A stretch of 64,000 bases of DNA from Fictibacillus enclensis (GTDB taxonomy: Bacteria; Bacillota; Bacilli; Bacillales; Fictibacillaceae): the NCBI RefSeq assembly GCF_001457035.1, contig NZ_KQ758618.1, forward strand, positions 744,001 to 808,000. Direction: 5' to 3'. Position numbers and translations under genes: made by a program. Shown in pieces: positions 51,474 to 59,424 of the stretch. A model generated the notes under the pieces. That model was not told where the DNA came from. It was given only the letters and a program-made list of their open reading frames with translations, and did not search any database. Within the stretch, counting starts at the first letter, position 1. Every line of letters begins with the position of its first letter.

Positions 51474-52709
51474 GTGGCGTTAATTGTTCAAAAATTCGGA
51501 GGGACAAGTGTAGGTACTCCCGAAAAAATCAGGAATGCGGCCAGACGGATTATTCAGGCAGCAAATGAAGGAAATCAGGTGATTGCGGTTGTTTCTGCCA
51601 TGGGCAAGACAACCGACGATTTGGTAAAGCTGGCAGGAGAAATCACAAGCAAACCATCCAAACGGGAAATGGACATGCTGCTCACCACAGGTGAACAAAT
51701 TACCATATCATTGTTAGCCATGGCTCTTGAGGAGGCCGGTCACCCGGCGGAATCTCTCACCGGATGGCAGGCGGGTATCCAAACGGAGAGCCTTCATGGC
51801 AATGCGAGAATATTGGACATTGATACGAAAAGAATCGAAACGCTCTTAAATGAAGGGAAAATAGCAGTCGTTGCCGGATTTCAAGGGTGGACAGCGTCGC
51901 AAAGGATTACGACTCTAGGTCGGGGAGGCTCGGACACAACAGCTGTTGCTATAGCTGCAGCCCTTCGTGCGGACAAGTGCGAAATTTATACGGATGTGAC
52001 CGGTGTGTTTACCACCGATCCCAGGGTTGTGAAGCATGCGCGGAAACTGGCTGCCATTTCTTATGATGAAATGCTTGAGCTGGCCAATTTGGGGGCAGGG
52101 GTCCTGCATCCAAGAGCTGTTGAATTTGCCAAGAATTACGGAGTAAAGCTTGAAGTTCGTTCAAGTATGGAAGAGGAACGTGGAACAATCGTTGAGGAGG
52201 AAGCAGAAATGGAAAACAATCTAGTGGTAAGAGGACTGGCTTTTGAAGGCAATGTTACCAAAATCACAATTGAGAATCTCCCGAACGGATTGAATACACT
52301 TTCGTCTGTATTTTCTTTGCTCGCGGACAATAACATTAATGTTGATATTATTATTCAAAGTGTAAACAAGCAGGAAAAAACCAACATTTCCTTCTCCATT
52401 GACAGTGCCATTTTTGATGAGACGGTCCAGCTTTTGGAGCAGAACAAAGGACAGCTTGGTTTCAGCCAAATTCTCCACGAAGATGGACTGGCGAAGGTTT
52501 CTATTGTCGGCTCAGGGATGATCTCCAATCCTGGTGTCGCGGCACAAATGTTTAAGGCTTTATCTGATCAGAATATTATGATCAAAATGGTAAGTACCTC
52601 AGAGATCAAAGTATCCACTGTAGTTGGGCAGCAGGATATGATTAATGCTATTGAGACACTTCATGATGTATTTGAACTGGACGCGAGAGTACCAGTTCAA
52701 CACGCATAA
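51474..52709 (+). CDS. lysC: Aspartokinase II (lysine-sensitive), alpha subunit
   Basis: Phosphorylates aspartate, the first step towards lysine, threonine and methionine. The 411-residue protein has the kinase signature VQKFGGTSVGTPE, TTLGRGGSD, the RFYTDVTGV-like EIYTDVTGVFTTDPR, and two C-terminal ACT domains (about 265-411) where lysine binds. Start is GTG 51474 behind AAAGGA. The upstream lysine riboswitch and the ACT layout match B. subtilis LysC. An internal gene for the beta subunit begins at 52209. Confidence 0.95.
   Translation: MALIVQKFGGTSVGTPEKIRNAARRIIQAANEGNQVIAVVSAMGKTTDDLVKLAGEITSKPSKREMDMLLTTGEQITISLLAMALEEAGHPAESLTGWQAGIQTESLHGNARILDIDTKRIETLLNEGKIAVVAGFQGWTASQRITTLGRGGSDTTAVAIAAALRADKCEIYTDVTGVFTTDPRVVKHARKLAAISYDEMLELANLGAGVLHPRAVEFAKNYGVKLEVRSSMEEERGTIVEEEAEMENNLVVRGLAFEGNVTKITIENLPNGLNTLSSVFSLLADNNINVDIIIQSVNKQEKTNISFSIDSAIFDETVQLLEQNKGQLGFSQILHEDGLAKVSIVGSGMISNPGVAAQMFKALSDQNIMIKMVSTSEIKVSTVVGQQDMINAIETLHDVFELDARVPVQHA
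52209..52709 (+). CDS. Aspartokinase II beta subunit, internal start within lysC
   Basis: In B. subtilis the lysC message is also translated from an internal start, giving a regulatory beta subunit of the ACT region. Here GAGGAGG at 52192-52198 stands 10 bases before the in-frame ATG 52209, a strong internal ribosome binding site, which gives a 166-residue product beginning MENNLVVRGLAFEGN. The arrangement supports alpha2-beta2 assembly. Translation at this site has not been shown for this organism. Confidence 0.7.
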   Translation: MENNLVVRGLAFEGNVTKITIENLPNGLNTLSSVFSLLADNNINVDIIIQSVNKQEKTNISFSIDSAIFDETVQLLEQNKGQLGFSQILHEDGLAKVSIVGSGMISNPGVAAQMFKALSDQNIMIKMVSTSEIKVSTVVGQQDMINAIETLHDVFELDARVPVQHA

Positions 52710-52710
52710 T

Positions 52711-52741
52711 AACGTCCGGGCCATTTTGCCCGGACGTTTTA
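52711..52741. terminator. Shared terminator between lysC and bioB
   Basis: AACGTCCGGGC and GCCCGGACGTT pair around CATTTT between convergent genes, with T-rich tails on both sides. Confidence 0.9.
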
Positions 52742-52746
52742 TTTTT

Positions 52747-53736
52747 CTATACGTTTGCCTTATCGTTCAAAAAGTCGATCTCAAACCCGAGGTCCTCAAG
52801 GATTTGATGATCTGCAGTAGTTTCCTGTCCGCCTGTCGTCAGATAATCCCCGACAAAAATGGAGTTCGCCGCGTAAAGCCCCAGCGGCTGAAGGCTGCGA
52901 AGATTAACTTCCCTGCCGCCGGATATTCTGATTTCCTTCGCAGGGTTCATATACCTGAACAAAGCCAGTACCTTTAAGCAGAAACGCGGATTCAGATTGT
53001 CCATGTTTTCAAGAGGAGTGCCCGGAATGGCATGAAGGAAATTGACGGGAATCGAATCCGCATCGATCTCCCGGAGCGACATGGCCATAGATATAATATC
53101 CTTGTTGCTTTCTCCCATGCCGATGATGACTCCCGAACAAGGTGAAAGGCCGGCTTCTTTTATTTTGTCTAGGGTGGAGACCCTGTCTGCATATGTATGG
53201 GTGTTCGTGATGACACTGTGGTGGTCTTCGGATGTGTTGATGTTATGGTTGTATCGTTCTACGCCTGCCTCCTTAAGCTGCTGTGCTTGAGTTTCACTGA
53301 CAATGCCCAGGCAGGCGCATATTTTCATAGTATACGAGGATTTGATTTCCTTTACGGCTTCGATCACGGTCGTCAAGTCTCTCTGGAGTGGTCCGCGCCC
53401 GCTTGAGACAATACAATACGTTCTGACATTTTGCTGATAGGCTTTCTCTGCCCCGGCGACAATGGTTTCTTTATCCATCATTGTGTATTTTTCAATTGAT
53501 GCAGATGAAACAGAAGATTGCGAGCAATATCCGCAGTCTTCGGGGCACATGCCGGATTTTGTATTGATGATTTTATTCAATTTTACCTTCTTTCCAAAGT
53601 AATGCTTTCTCACGATAAATGAGCCTTGAAGAAGGGGAAGCAGTTCATCATCCGAAGACTCCAGAATGCTCATGGCTTCTTGATGGGTAAGCACTTTTCC
53701 GTTGATCACATCTTTTCCAAGCCGGGTCCAGTCCAT
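52747..53736 (-). CDS. bioB: Biotin synthase
   Basis: Radical SAM enzyme that inserts sulfur into dethiobiotin. The 329-residue protein has the 4Fe-4S motif CPEDCGYC (about residues 64-71), NTSEDHH-type central region (NINTSEDHHS), and ISGGREVN with the Arg that ligates the second cluster. The start at 53736 has GGAGGGAAT upstream. No other biotin gene is near, and a BirA-like operator lies just before it, so it is a single-gene unit under biotin control. Confidence 0.96.
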   Translation of the reverse strand: MDWTRLGKDVINGKVLTHQEAMSILESSDDELLPLLQGSFIVRKHYFGKKVKLNKIINTKSGMCPEDCGYCSQSSVSSASIEKYTMMDKETIVAGAEKAYQQNVRTYCIVSSGRGPLQRDLTTVIEAVKEIKSSYTMKICACLGIVSETQAQQLKEAGVERYNHNINTSEDHHSVITNTHTYADRVSTLDKIKEAGLSPCSGVIIGMGESNKDIISMAMSLREIDADSIPVNFLHAIPGTPLENMDNLNPRFCLKVLALFRYMNPAKEIRISGGREVNLRSLQPLGLYAANSIFVGDYLTTGGQETTADHQILEDLGFEIDFLNDKANV

Positions 53737-53751
53737 AGAATTCCCTCCTGA

Positions 53752-53782
53752 TTGTCAACTTAAATAATTTACAAGTTAACAT
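53752..53782 (-). promoter_or_regulatory. BirA-type operator before bioB
   Basis: TGTCAACTT at 53753-53761 and AAGTTAACA at 53773-53781 form an inverted repeat (one mismatch) around 11 bases, resembling the TTGTTAAC/GTTAACA BirA boxes of Bacillota. It lies 16 bases before the bioB start (reverse strand). Confidence 0.65.
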
Positions 53783-53828
53783 TAAGGGACGGGCCAGAAA
53801 GTTGTCAATTAGGAAGTAAAAATAAAAA

Positions 53829-53846
53829 AAACCGGCATGCCGGTTT
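53829..53846 (-). terminator. Terminator after yslB
   Basis: The perfect palindrome AAACCGGCATGCCGGTTT is followed on the reverse strand by a T run, 15 bases after the yslB stop. Confidence 0.85.
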
Positions 53847-53860
53847 CATAGTGAGTGGAC

Positions 53861-54373
53861 TTAAGCTAGTTTTTCGGTGGATGTTTCGTCTTTTCGGTCC
53901 CATTGTACAGTAAATTGAATTTTATTTTTACGCTTTACCGTTTCATAGGTTTCCGAGATGCACTTTCGCTGATTTTGTACTTGTTCTGCAATAAACCCTG
54001 CTTCCAGGCCGAAGGTGGGGTTTTCCTGTAGTTCAAAGCGTTTGTCAATGAGTGGAGAAGACAGTTCCAATATCATCTCATTCTTGTTCATTTCGGCAAT
54101 AATCAAGCTTCCCCAACCGGCTTCTGCAAAAAAGTGAACCAGTTCTTCCGTTGAGCTTAAAGGAAACTTCCTTGCCAGGCTGCGTCCGGCCCAATACAGG
54201 ATGTTGCGTTCTTCTTTACCAAGCAATTCCGGCAGCAGAATGTTTTTCAAAAGTTCATAGCCGAAAACCGGAACACCTCCAGCAGGTGGAGTTTCTTTTG
54301 ATGCCTTTTCCTCGCTTTGCTGGATGTTCTCATGTTGTTCCATTTCGATCTCCCCGCTTTCTACGTTTTCCAT
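53861..54373 (-). CDS. yslB: DUF2507 protein YslB
   Basis: A 170-residue protein with an acidic, Glu/Gln-rich N-terminal stretch (about 1-30), then a folded domain starting VFGYELLKNILLPELLG and containing ILYWAGRSLARKFP and FFAEAGWGSL, typical of DUF2507. This is a V4R-like ligand-binding fold by my recollection, but function is unknown. In B. subtilis yslB lies beside sdhC, as here. Its start at 54373 has no strong ribosome binding site; the ATG at 54343 (MEQHEN) is an alternative. Confidence 0.82.
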   Translation of the reverse strand: MENVESGEIEMEQHENIQQSEEKASKETPPAGGVPVFGYELLKNILLPELLGKEERNILYWAGRSLARKFPLSSTEELVHFFAEAGWGSLIIAEMNKNEMILELSSPLIDKRFELQENPTFGLEAGFIAEQVQNQRKCISETYETVKRKNKIQFTVQWDRKDETSTEKLA

Positions 54374-54497
54374 TATAGCCTGAATAATACGAGAACTCTA
54401 TAAAAAGTCACATATTTGTCGAATTTTCCGTGAGCGATAACGTTGAAAAAACCCTTTTAAATCAAGACTTTTTTGAAATTTTTATGTTAACGTTTTC

Positions 54498-54526
54498 TTG
54501 ACGGTGTCAAACGATGGGAGTAAAAT
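54498..54526 (+). promoter_or_regulatory. sdhCAB promoter
   Basis: TTGACG at 54498 and TAAAAT at 54521 are 17 bases apart. The predicted leader is about 130 bases. It includes the hairpin AAACC-AG-TGGTTT just before the ribosome binding site; in B. subtilis sdh mRNA is also a target of the small RNA FsrA, which I did not test. Confidence 0.7.
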
Positions 54527-54661
54527 GAAACATGTTATTAAGTTAACGCATGAACGATCATCTTTTTTACTTCAAGCGCTGAGGAATAGCTTTCAAAAAG
54601 GGACGGAGAGAAACCAGTGGTTTCAAAAAAGACAGAGGTAATTTAGAAAGGGGCAAATTGA

Positions 54662-55270
54662 ATGGCAGGCAGTCGAAGTTTTAACACAAGAAGGCTACAC
54701 TCATTACTCGGTGTAATCCCGGTAGGACTATTTCTACTAGAGCATCTCGTTGTAAACTACTTTGCAACAAAAGGGGCAGCATCGTTTGATAATGCAGCAG
54801 ATTTTATGGGCAACTTACCATTCCGTTATATTCTGGAAGCGGTTGTTATTTTTATTCCTCTCTATTTCCATGCAATTTACGGTCTTTATATTACTTTTAC
54901 GGCAAAGAACAACACAAGCCGTTATGGGTATTTCCGTAACTGGATGTATCTTTTACAGCGTGTAACTGGAGTTATTACTCTAATCTACGTTTCCTGGCAT
55001 GTTTGGGAAACTCGAATTGCAGCAGCCTTTGGAGCAGAAGTAAACTATCAGATGATGGCAGACATTTTAAGCTCACCATTCATGGTGGCATTTTACTTAA
55101 TCGGTGTTCTTTCTGCCGTATTTCACTTTTCAAACGGTTTATGGTCATTTTTTGTCAGCTGGGGTCTTACGGTTTCGCCTCGATCACAGAGAATTTCTAC
55201 TTACGTGACGATGGGCGTTTTTGTTGCGCTTGCGATCGTGAGTGTCCGAACTATTTTTGCATTCATTTAA
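54662..55270 (+). CDS. sdhC: Succinate dehydrogenase cytochrome b558 subunit
   Basis: Di-heme membrane anchor of complex II. The 202-residue protein has five hydrophobic segments and His residues in helices (FLLEHLVVNY, FHAIYGLY, VSWHVWE and VFHFSNGLWSF), which bind the hemes. Start ATG 54662 follows AAAGGGG. First gene of sdhCAB. Confidence 0.96.
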   Translation: MAGSRSFNTRRLHSLLGVIPVGLFLLEHLVVNYFATKGAASFDNAADFMGNLPFRYILEAVVIFIPLYFHAIYGLYITFTAKNNTSRYGYFRNWMYLLQRVTGVITLIYVSWHVWETRIAAAFGAEVNYQMMADILSSPFMVAFYLIGVLSAVFHFSNGLWSFFVSWGLTVSPRSQRISTYVTMGVFVALAIVSVRTIFAFI

Positions 55271-55286
55271 GAAGGGGTGAACCATC

Positions 55287-57050
55287 TTGAGTAAAGGAAA
55301 TATTATTATTGTTGGTGGAGGCCTTGCCGGGCTGATGGCTACCATCAAGGCAGCTGAAGCCGGTATGAAGGTTGACTTGTTTTCGCTGGTTCCTGTTAAA
55401 CGTTCCCACTCTGTATGTGCACAGGGCGGAATTAACGGGGCTGTAAATACAAAAGGGGAAGGGGATTCTCCGTACGTCCATTTCGATGATACGATTTATG
55501 GGGGAGACTTTCTTGCCAACCAAACTCCTGTAAAGGCGATGTGCGAAGCGGCGCCAGGAATTATCCATCTTATGGACCGCATGGGTGTAATGTTTAACCG
55601 TACACCGGAAGGATTGCTTGATTTCCGCCGTTTCGGGGGAACACAGCATCACCGAACCGCATTTGCCGGAGCAACAACCGGACAGCAGCTTCTGTATGCG
55701 TTGGACGAGCAAGTAAGACGCCATGAAGTAGCCGGCCTGGTTACCAAATATGAAGGCTGGGAATTCTTGTCCGCGATCGTCGATGATGAAGGAGTTTGCC
55801 GCGGTATTACTTCCCAAAACTTAAAATCCATGGAGATTCACAGCTTTGCTGCGGACGCTGTTATCATGGCGACCGGAGGACCTGGAATTATCTTTGGTAA
55901 ATCTACGAACTCTGTTATCAATACTGGTGCAGCAGCAGCTTCTCTATACCAGCAAGGTGTTGATTATGCAAATGGGGAGTTCATTCAAATTCACCCAACA
56001 GCAATCCCGGGGGATGACAAGCTTCGTCTTATGAGTGAATCAGCCCGTGGTGAAGGTGGTCGCGTTTGGACCTATAAAGATGGTAAACCTTGGTACTTCC
56101 TTGAAGAAAAGTATCCTGCATATGGAAACCTTGTTCCTCGTGATATTGCTACACGTGAAATTTTCCATGTGTGTGTAGATGAAAAATTGGGAATCAACGG
56201 CGAAAACATGGTCTATCTTGACCTTTCTCATAAAGATCCGAAAGAGCTGGACATCAAGCTTGGCGGAATTATAGAAATCTATGAAAAATTCATGGGGGAT
56301 GACCCTCGTAAAGTTCCGATGAAAATCTTCCCTGCTGTCCATTATTCCATGGGAGGCATGTGGGTTGACTTTAACCAGATGACCACCATCCCTGGTCTTT
56401 TCGCTGCGGGTGAATGTGAGTATCAATACCACGGAGCCAACCGTTTGGGAGCCAACTCACTTCTTTCTGCCATTTTCGGTGGAATGCAGGCGGGCCCTGC
56501 AGCTGCTGCATATGTAAACGGTCTTGAAAAAAGCTCGGATGACGTTTCTGCTTCTGTATTTGAGCAGCAGGTTCGCAAAGAGCAAGAAAAATACGATAAC
56601 ATTATTAGCATGGACGGTAATGAAAATGCGTATGTTCTTCACAAAGAACTTGGTGAATGGATGACGGATAACGTTACAGTTGTACGCTATAATGACAAGC
56701 TTCAGCAAACGGATGAAAAAATCCAGGAATTGATGGAGCGATACAAAAAGGTCAACATCAATGATACAGCCAAGTGGAGCAACCAGGGTGCATCCTTTAC
56801 ACGCCAGCTGTGGCATATGCTTCAGCTTGGAAGAGTCATTACGCTTGGTGCCTTAAACCGTGATGAAAGCCGCGGTGCGCACTATAAGCCGGACTTCCCG
56901 GATCGTAATGATGATGAATGGCTAAAGACAACAAAAGCAACCTTTAACCCTGCAACTAACGGTCCAGATTTTTCTTATGAAGAAGTGGACATTCAATACA
57001 TCAAGCCGCGTAAGCGTGACTATTCCAAAAAGAAAGCGGAGGCGAAATAA
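55287..57050 (+). CDS. sdhA: Succinate dehydrogenase flavoprotein subunit
   Basis: Oxidises succinate to fumarate at covalently bound FAD. The 587 residues begin with the dinucleotide-binding motif VGGGLAGLMATIKAAE; FGGTQHHRTAFAGATTGQQ holds the substrate region, PAVHYSMGGMWV the active site, and GANRLGANSLLSAIFGG the FAD contact. TTG start at 55287 behind AAGGGG, 16 bases after sdhC. Stop and sdhB start are 3 bases apart. Confidence 0.97.
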   Translation: MSKGNIIIVGGGLAGLMATIKAAEAGMKVDLFSLVPVKRSHSVCAQGGINGAVNTKGEGDSPYVHFDDTIYGGDFLANQTPVKAMCEAAPGIIHLMDRMGVMFNRTPEGLLDFRRFGGTQHHRTAFAGATTGQQLLYALDEQVRRHEVAGLVTKYEGWEFLSAIVDDEGVCRGITSQNLKSMEIHSFAADAVIMATGGPGIIFGKSTNSVINTGAAAASLYQQGVDYANGEFIQIHPTAIPGDDKLRLMSESARGEGGRVWTYKDGKPWYFLEEKYPAYGNLVPRDIATREIFHVCVDEKLGINGENMVYLDLSHKDPKELDIKLGGIIEIYEKFMGDDPRKVPMKIFPAVHYSMGGMWVDFNQMTTIPGLFAAGECEYQYHGANRLGANSLLSAIFGGMQAGPAAAAYVNGLEKSSDDVSASVFEQQVRKEQEKYDNIISMDGNENAYVLHKELGEWMTDNVTVVRYNDKLQQTDEKIQELMERYKKVNINDTAKWSNQGASFTRQLWHMLQLGRVITLGALNRDESRGAHYKPDFPDRNDDEWLKTTKATFNPATNGPDFSYEEVDIQYIKPRKRDYSKKKAEAK

Positions 57051-57053
57051 ATC

Positions 57054-57812
57054 ATGAGTGATAAGACCATTAAGTTTCTCATCACGAGACAAGACACTCC
57101 TGAAACGGCCCCGTACGAAGAAGAGTTCGAGCTTGAATATCGTGCGAATATGAATGTCATTTCCGCGCTGATGGAGATCCGCAGAAGCCCTGTGAACGCA
57201 AAAGGGGAAGCGACTACTCCTGTTACGTGGGAAATGAATTGCCTTGAAGAAGTATGTGGAGCATGCTCCATGGTCATTAATGGGAAGCCGCGTCAGGCGT
57301 GTACGGCTCTCATTGACAAGCTTGAACAGCCGATTCGTCTGGCCCCAATGAAAACATTCCCGGTCGTACGTGACCTTGCTGTCGACCGAAGCCGTATGTT
57401 CGATGCCCTGAAGCGTGTGAAAGCCTGGATTCCAATCGATGGTACCTATGATTTAGGTCCTGGACCCCGCATGCCGGAAACAAAACGCCAGTGGGCATAT
57501 GAGCTTTCTAAGTGCATGACATGCGGTGTGTGTCTGGAAGCATGCCCGAACGTAAACAGCAAATCTGATTTCATCGGTCCCGCGCCTTTGTCTCAGGTTC
57601 GATTGTTCAATGCGCATCCAACAGGAGAGATGAACAAGGAAGAACGTTTGAATGCATTGATGGAAGACGGTGGTCTTGCATCATGCGGTAATTCTCAAAA
57701 CTGCGTGCAGTCTTGTCCAAAGGGTATCCCGTTGACAACTTCGATTGCTGCTCTGAATCGTGCCACTACATTCCAGGCGTTCAAAAACTTTTTTGGAAGC
57801 GACCGAGTATAA
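57054..57812 (+). CDS. sdhB: Succinate dehydrogenase iron-sulfur subunit
   Basis: Carries electrons from SdhA to the membrane quinone through three clusters. The 252-residue protein has the 2Fe-2S motif CLEEVCGAC with a fourth Cys 12 residues on, the 4Fe-4S motif CMTCGVCLEACP and the 3Fe-4S motif CGNSQNCVQSCPKG. GGAGG precedes ATG 57054. Last gene of the operon before a terminator and gerE. Confidence 0.97.
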   Translation: MSDKTIKFLITRQDTPETAPYEEEFELEYRANMNVISALMEIRRSPVNAKGEATTPVTWEMNCLEEVCGACSMVINGKPRQACTALIDKLEQPIRLAPMKTFPVVRDLAVDRSRMFDALKRVKAWIPIDGTYDLGPGPRMPETKRQWAYELSKCMTCGVCLEACPNVNSKSDFIGPAPLSQVRLFNAHPTGEMNKEERLNALMEDGGLASCGNSQNCVQSCPKGIPLTTSIAALNRATTFQAFKNFFGSDRV

Positions 57813-57816
57813 TGGA

Positions 57817-57848
57817 AAAGCCCCTTCACAATCGGAGGGGCTTTCTTT
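57817..57848 (+). terminator. Terminator after sdhB
   Basis: AAAGCCCCT and AGGGGCTTT pair around a 10-base loop, followed by a short T-rich run. Confidence 0.82.
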
Positions 57849-57925
57849 ATGTCTATTTTTATAAACGGGCGCATAGTAAGGAAAGGTCAGGAAGGAAATC
57901 TTAGACTTTTTCAATGAATCAAGTC

Positions 57926-57953
57926 ACTCCTAAAAAGCTTCTGACATAGTATA
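57926..57953 (+). promoter_or_regulatory. Sigma-K promoter of gerE
   Basis: CATAGTATA at 57945-57953 matches the sigma-K -10 form CATANNNTA fully, and AC at 57926-57927 (in CACT) lies 17 bases before it, as in the mother-cell sigma-K promoter (AC -N16/17- CATANNNTA). gerE is sigma-K-dependent in B. subtilis. Confidence 0.65.
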
Positions 57954-58026
57954 TGTTGACTAAATACTTCCAATTTGCAAATGTGCATTGGCAGTTCTTA
58001 TACCCTAGCAAGGAGGGGTGAAATCA

Positions 58027-58251
58027 TTGAAAGAGAAACACTACCGACCGAAGCCTCTACTTACAAAACGAGAAAGAGAAGTTTTTGAATTACTGGTCCA
58101 AGACAAGACAACCAAAGAAATCGCAGAACAGCTTTTTATTAGCGAGAAGACCGTTCGCAACCACATTTCCAACACAATGCAAAAGCTTGGGGTGAAAGGG
58201 CGCTCTCAAGCCGTTGTAGAATTATTGAGGCTTGGAGAACTAGAAATTTAG
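58027..58251 (+). CDS. gerE: Spore coat gene regulator GerE
   Basis: LuxR-type DNA-binding regulator of late mother-cell genes. The 74-residue protein is a bare helix-turn-helix: LLTKREREVFELLVQDKTTKEIAEQL, then ISEKTVRNHISNTMQKLGVK. TTG 58027 gives the known 74-residue length and follows AAGGAGGGG at 58010-58018; the GTG at 58018 is inside the site. Lies behind sdhB as in B. subtilis. Confidence 0.97.
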   Translation: MKEKHYRPKPLLTKREREVFELLVQDKTTKEIAEQLFISEKTVRNHISNTMQKLGVKGRSQAVVELLRLGELEI

Positions 58252-58256
58252 TCAGA

Positions 58257-58284
58257 AAACGGCTTTCGCTGAAAGCCGTTTTTC
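58257..58284 (+). terminator. Terminator after gerE
   Basis: AAAACGGCTTTC and GAAAGCCGTTTT pair around GCT and are followed by Ts. Confidence 0.92.
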
Positions 58285-58393
58285 TTTTTCGAAAGGGTAA
58301 CCTGATTTTGATAATTGCTAAACAACCTTTTTTGGGCTATGATGTAGGCATTGCGAAATTCTAGGCTTACTGCTCGAAAGGAATGGAAACAGG

Positions 58394-59227
58394 ATGAATG
58401 CACCCTTCCACATTAAAAAAACACTCAACAATAATGCAGTGGTCGCGACAGATGCTTCAAGCATGGAATTGATCCTGATCGGAAAGGGTATCGGGTTTGG
58501 AAAGGTAAAGGGTGATGTCATAGAGGCGAATGTCATTGACAAACTCTATATTCTGACCAGCGAAAAAGAGCAGGAGCAGTATGTATCTATAGTCCGTTCC
58601 CTTGATGAATCATTTATCGAACTTCTCAACGATGTGATTACCCACATAGAGAAGCGGATGCAAACCACATTAAATGAACATATTCATGTGGCCCTTACCG
58701 ACCATATGGCTTTTGCCGTTAAACGTCTGGAACAAGGAATGGATATTCGGAATCCGTTTCTTTTGGAAACCCAGACCCTCTATCCAAAGGAATTCACCGT
58801 AGCCGAAGAAGTAATCGAGGAGATCAATCAGGCTCTCGGCATTCATTTGCCTGATGGCGAGATCGGCTTTGTGGCGCTTCATATCCACAGTGCAGTGACC
58901 AATAGAAGTTTGAGTGATATCAATCAGCATTCGCGACTGATCAACCGGCTGGCGGAATTAATTGAAGAGTCTCTTGAGATTAAGCTTGACCGGAAAAGTA
59001 TTAATTACCTGAGGCTTGTCAGGCATTTGCGGCATACAATCGAACGGGTGGAAGCCGGCGAAAAAGTGGACAAACAAGAAAAGTTAGCAAAGGTGTTGAA
59101 AGAAGAATATCCTTTGTGCTACAATCTTGCTTGGAAGTTAATTAAGGTAATGCAGAATACGTTGAACAAGCCCATTCCGGAAGCGGAAGCAGTGTATCTG
59201 ACGATGCATTTGCAAAGGCTTACTTAA
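58394..59227 (+). CDS. glcT: ptsG antiterminator GlcT
   Basis: BglG-family RNA-binding protein that prevents early termination in the ptsG leader when glucose is present. The 277 residues comprise an N-terminal co-antiterminator domain (about 1-60, with IKKTLNNNAVVA and GKGIGFGK) and two PRD domains with the phosphorylatable His residues (HVALTDHMAFAVKRL, HIHSAVTN and LRHLRHTIERV, MHLQRL). ATG 58394; upstream GAAAGGAATGG is a fair site. ptsG with its RAT element follows. Confidence 0.94.
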   Translation: MNAPFHIKKTLNNNAVVATDASSMELILIGKGIGFGKVKGDVIEANVIDKLYILTSEKEQEQYVSIVRSLDESFIELLNDVITHIEKRMQTTLNEHIHVALTDHMAFAVKRLEQGMDIRNPFLLETQTLYPKEFTVAEEVIEEINQALGIHLPDGEIGFVALHIHSAVTNRSLSDINQHSRLINRLAELIEESLEIKLDRKSINYLRLVRHLRHTIERVEAGEKVDKQEKLAKVLKEEYPLCYNLAWKLIKVMQNTLNKPIPEAEAVYLTMHLQRLT

Positions 59228-59250
59228 ACTTAATAAATGTACTTTTGCTT

Positions 59251-59369
59251 TACGTGTTACTGATTCGATCAGGCATGAGTGAAGAAAAAAGTGTAGTAAG
59301 AGCTTAATTCGGATAATCTATATCTGACTGGCTTTTGTATGCGCTTTTTTTGCACTCATGCCTTTTTTA
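59251..59369 (+). promoter_or_regulatory. GlcT-responsive RAT and terminator in ptsG leader
   Basis: The ribonucleic antiterminator target at 59251-59282 (containing GTGTTACTGATTCGATCAGG) is nearly the same as I recall for B. subtilis ptsG. Its 3' part, AGGCATGAGTG (59271), can instead pair with CACTCATGCCT (59353), followed by Ts, as a terminator. GlcT binding should favour the antiterminated form. Confidence 0.88.
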
Positions 59370-59424
59370 TATTGATTCAACTTCCAATACAACTATATTT
59401 AAAAAAATAAGGAGGAACATACCC

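Noticed and set aside
59335-59424. Upstream extension of ptsG to 59335
   Set aside because: It overlaps the GlcT-controlled terminator; ATG 59425 has AAGGAGGAA and the family N-terminus.
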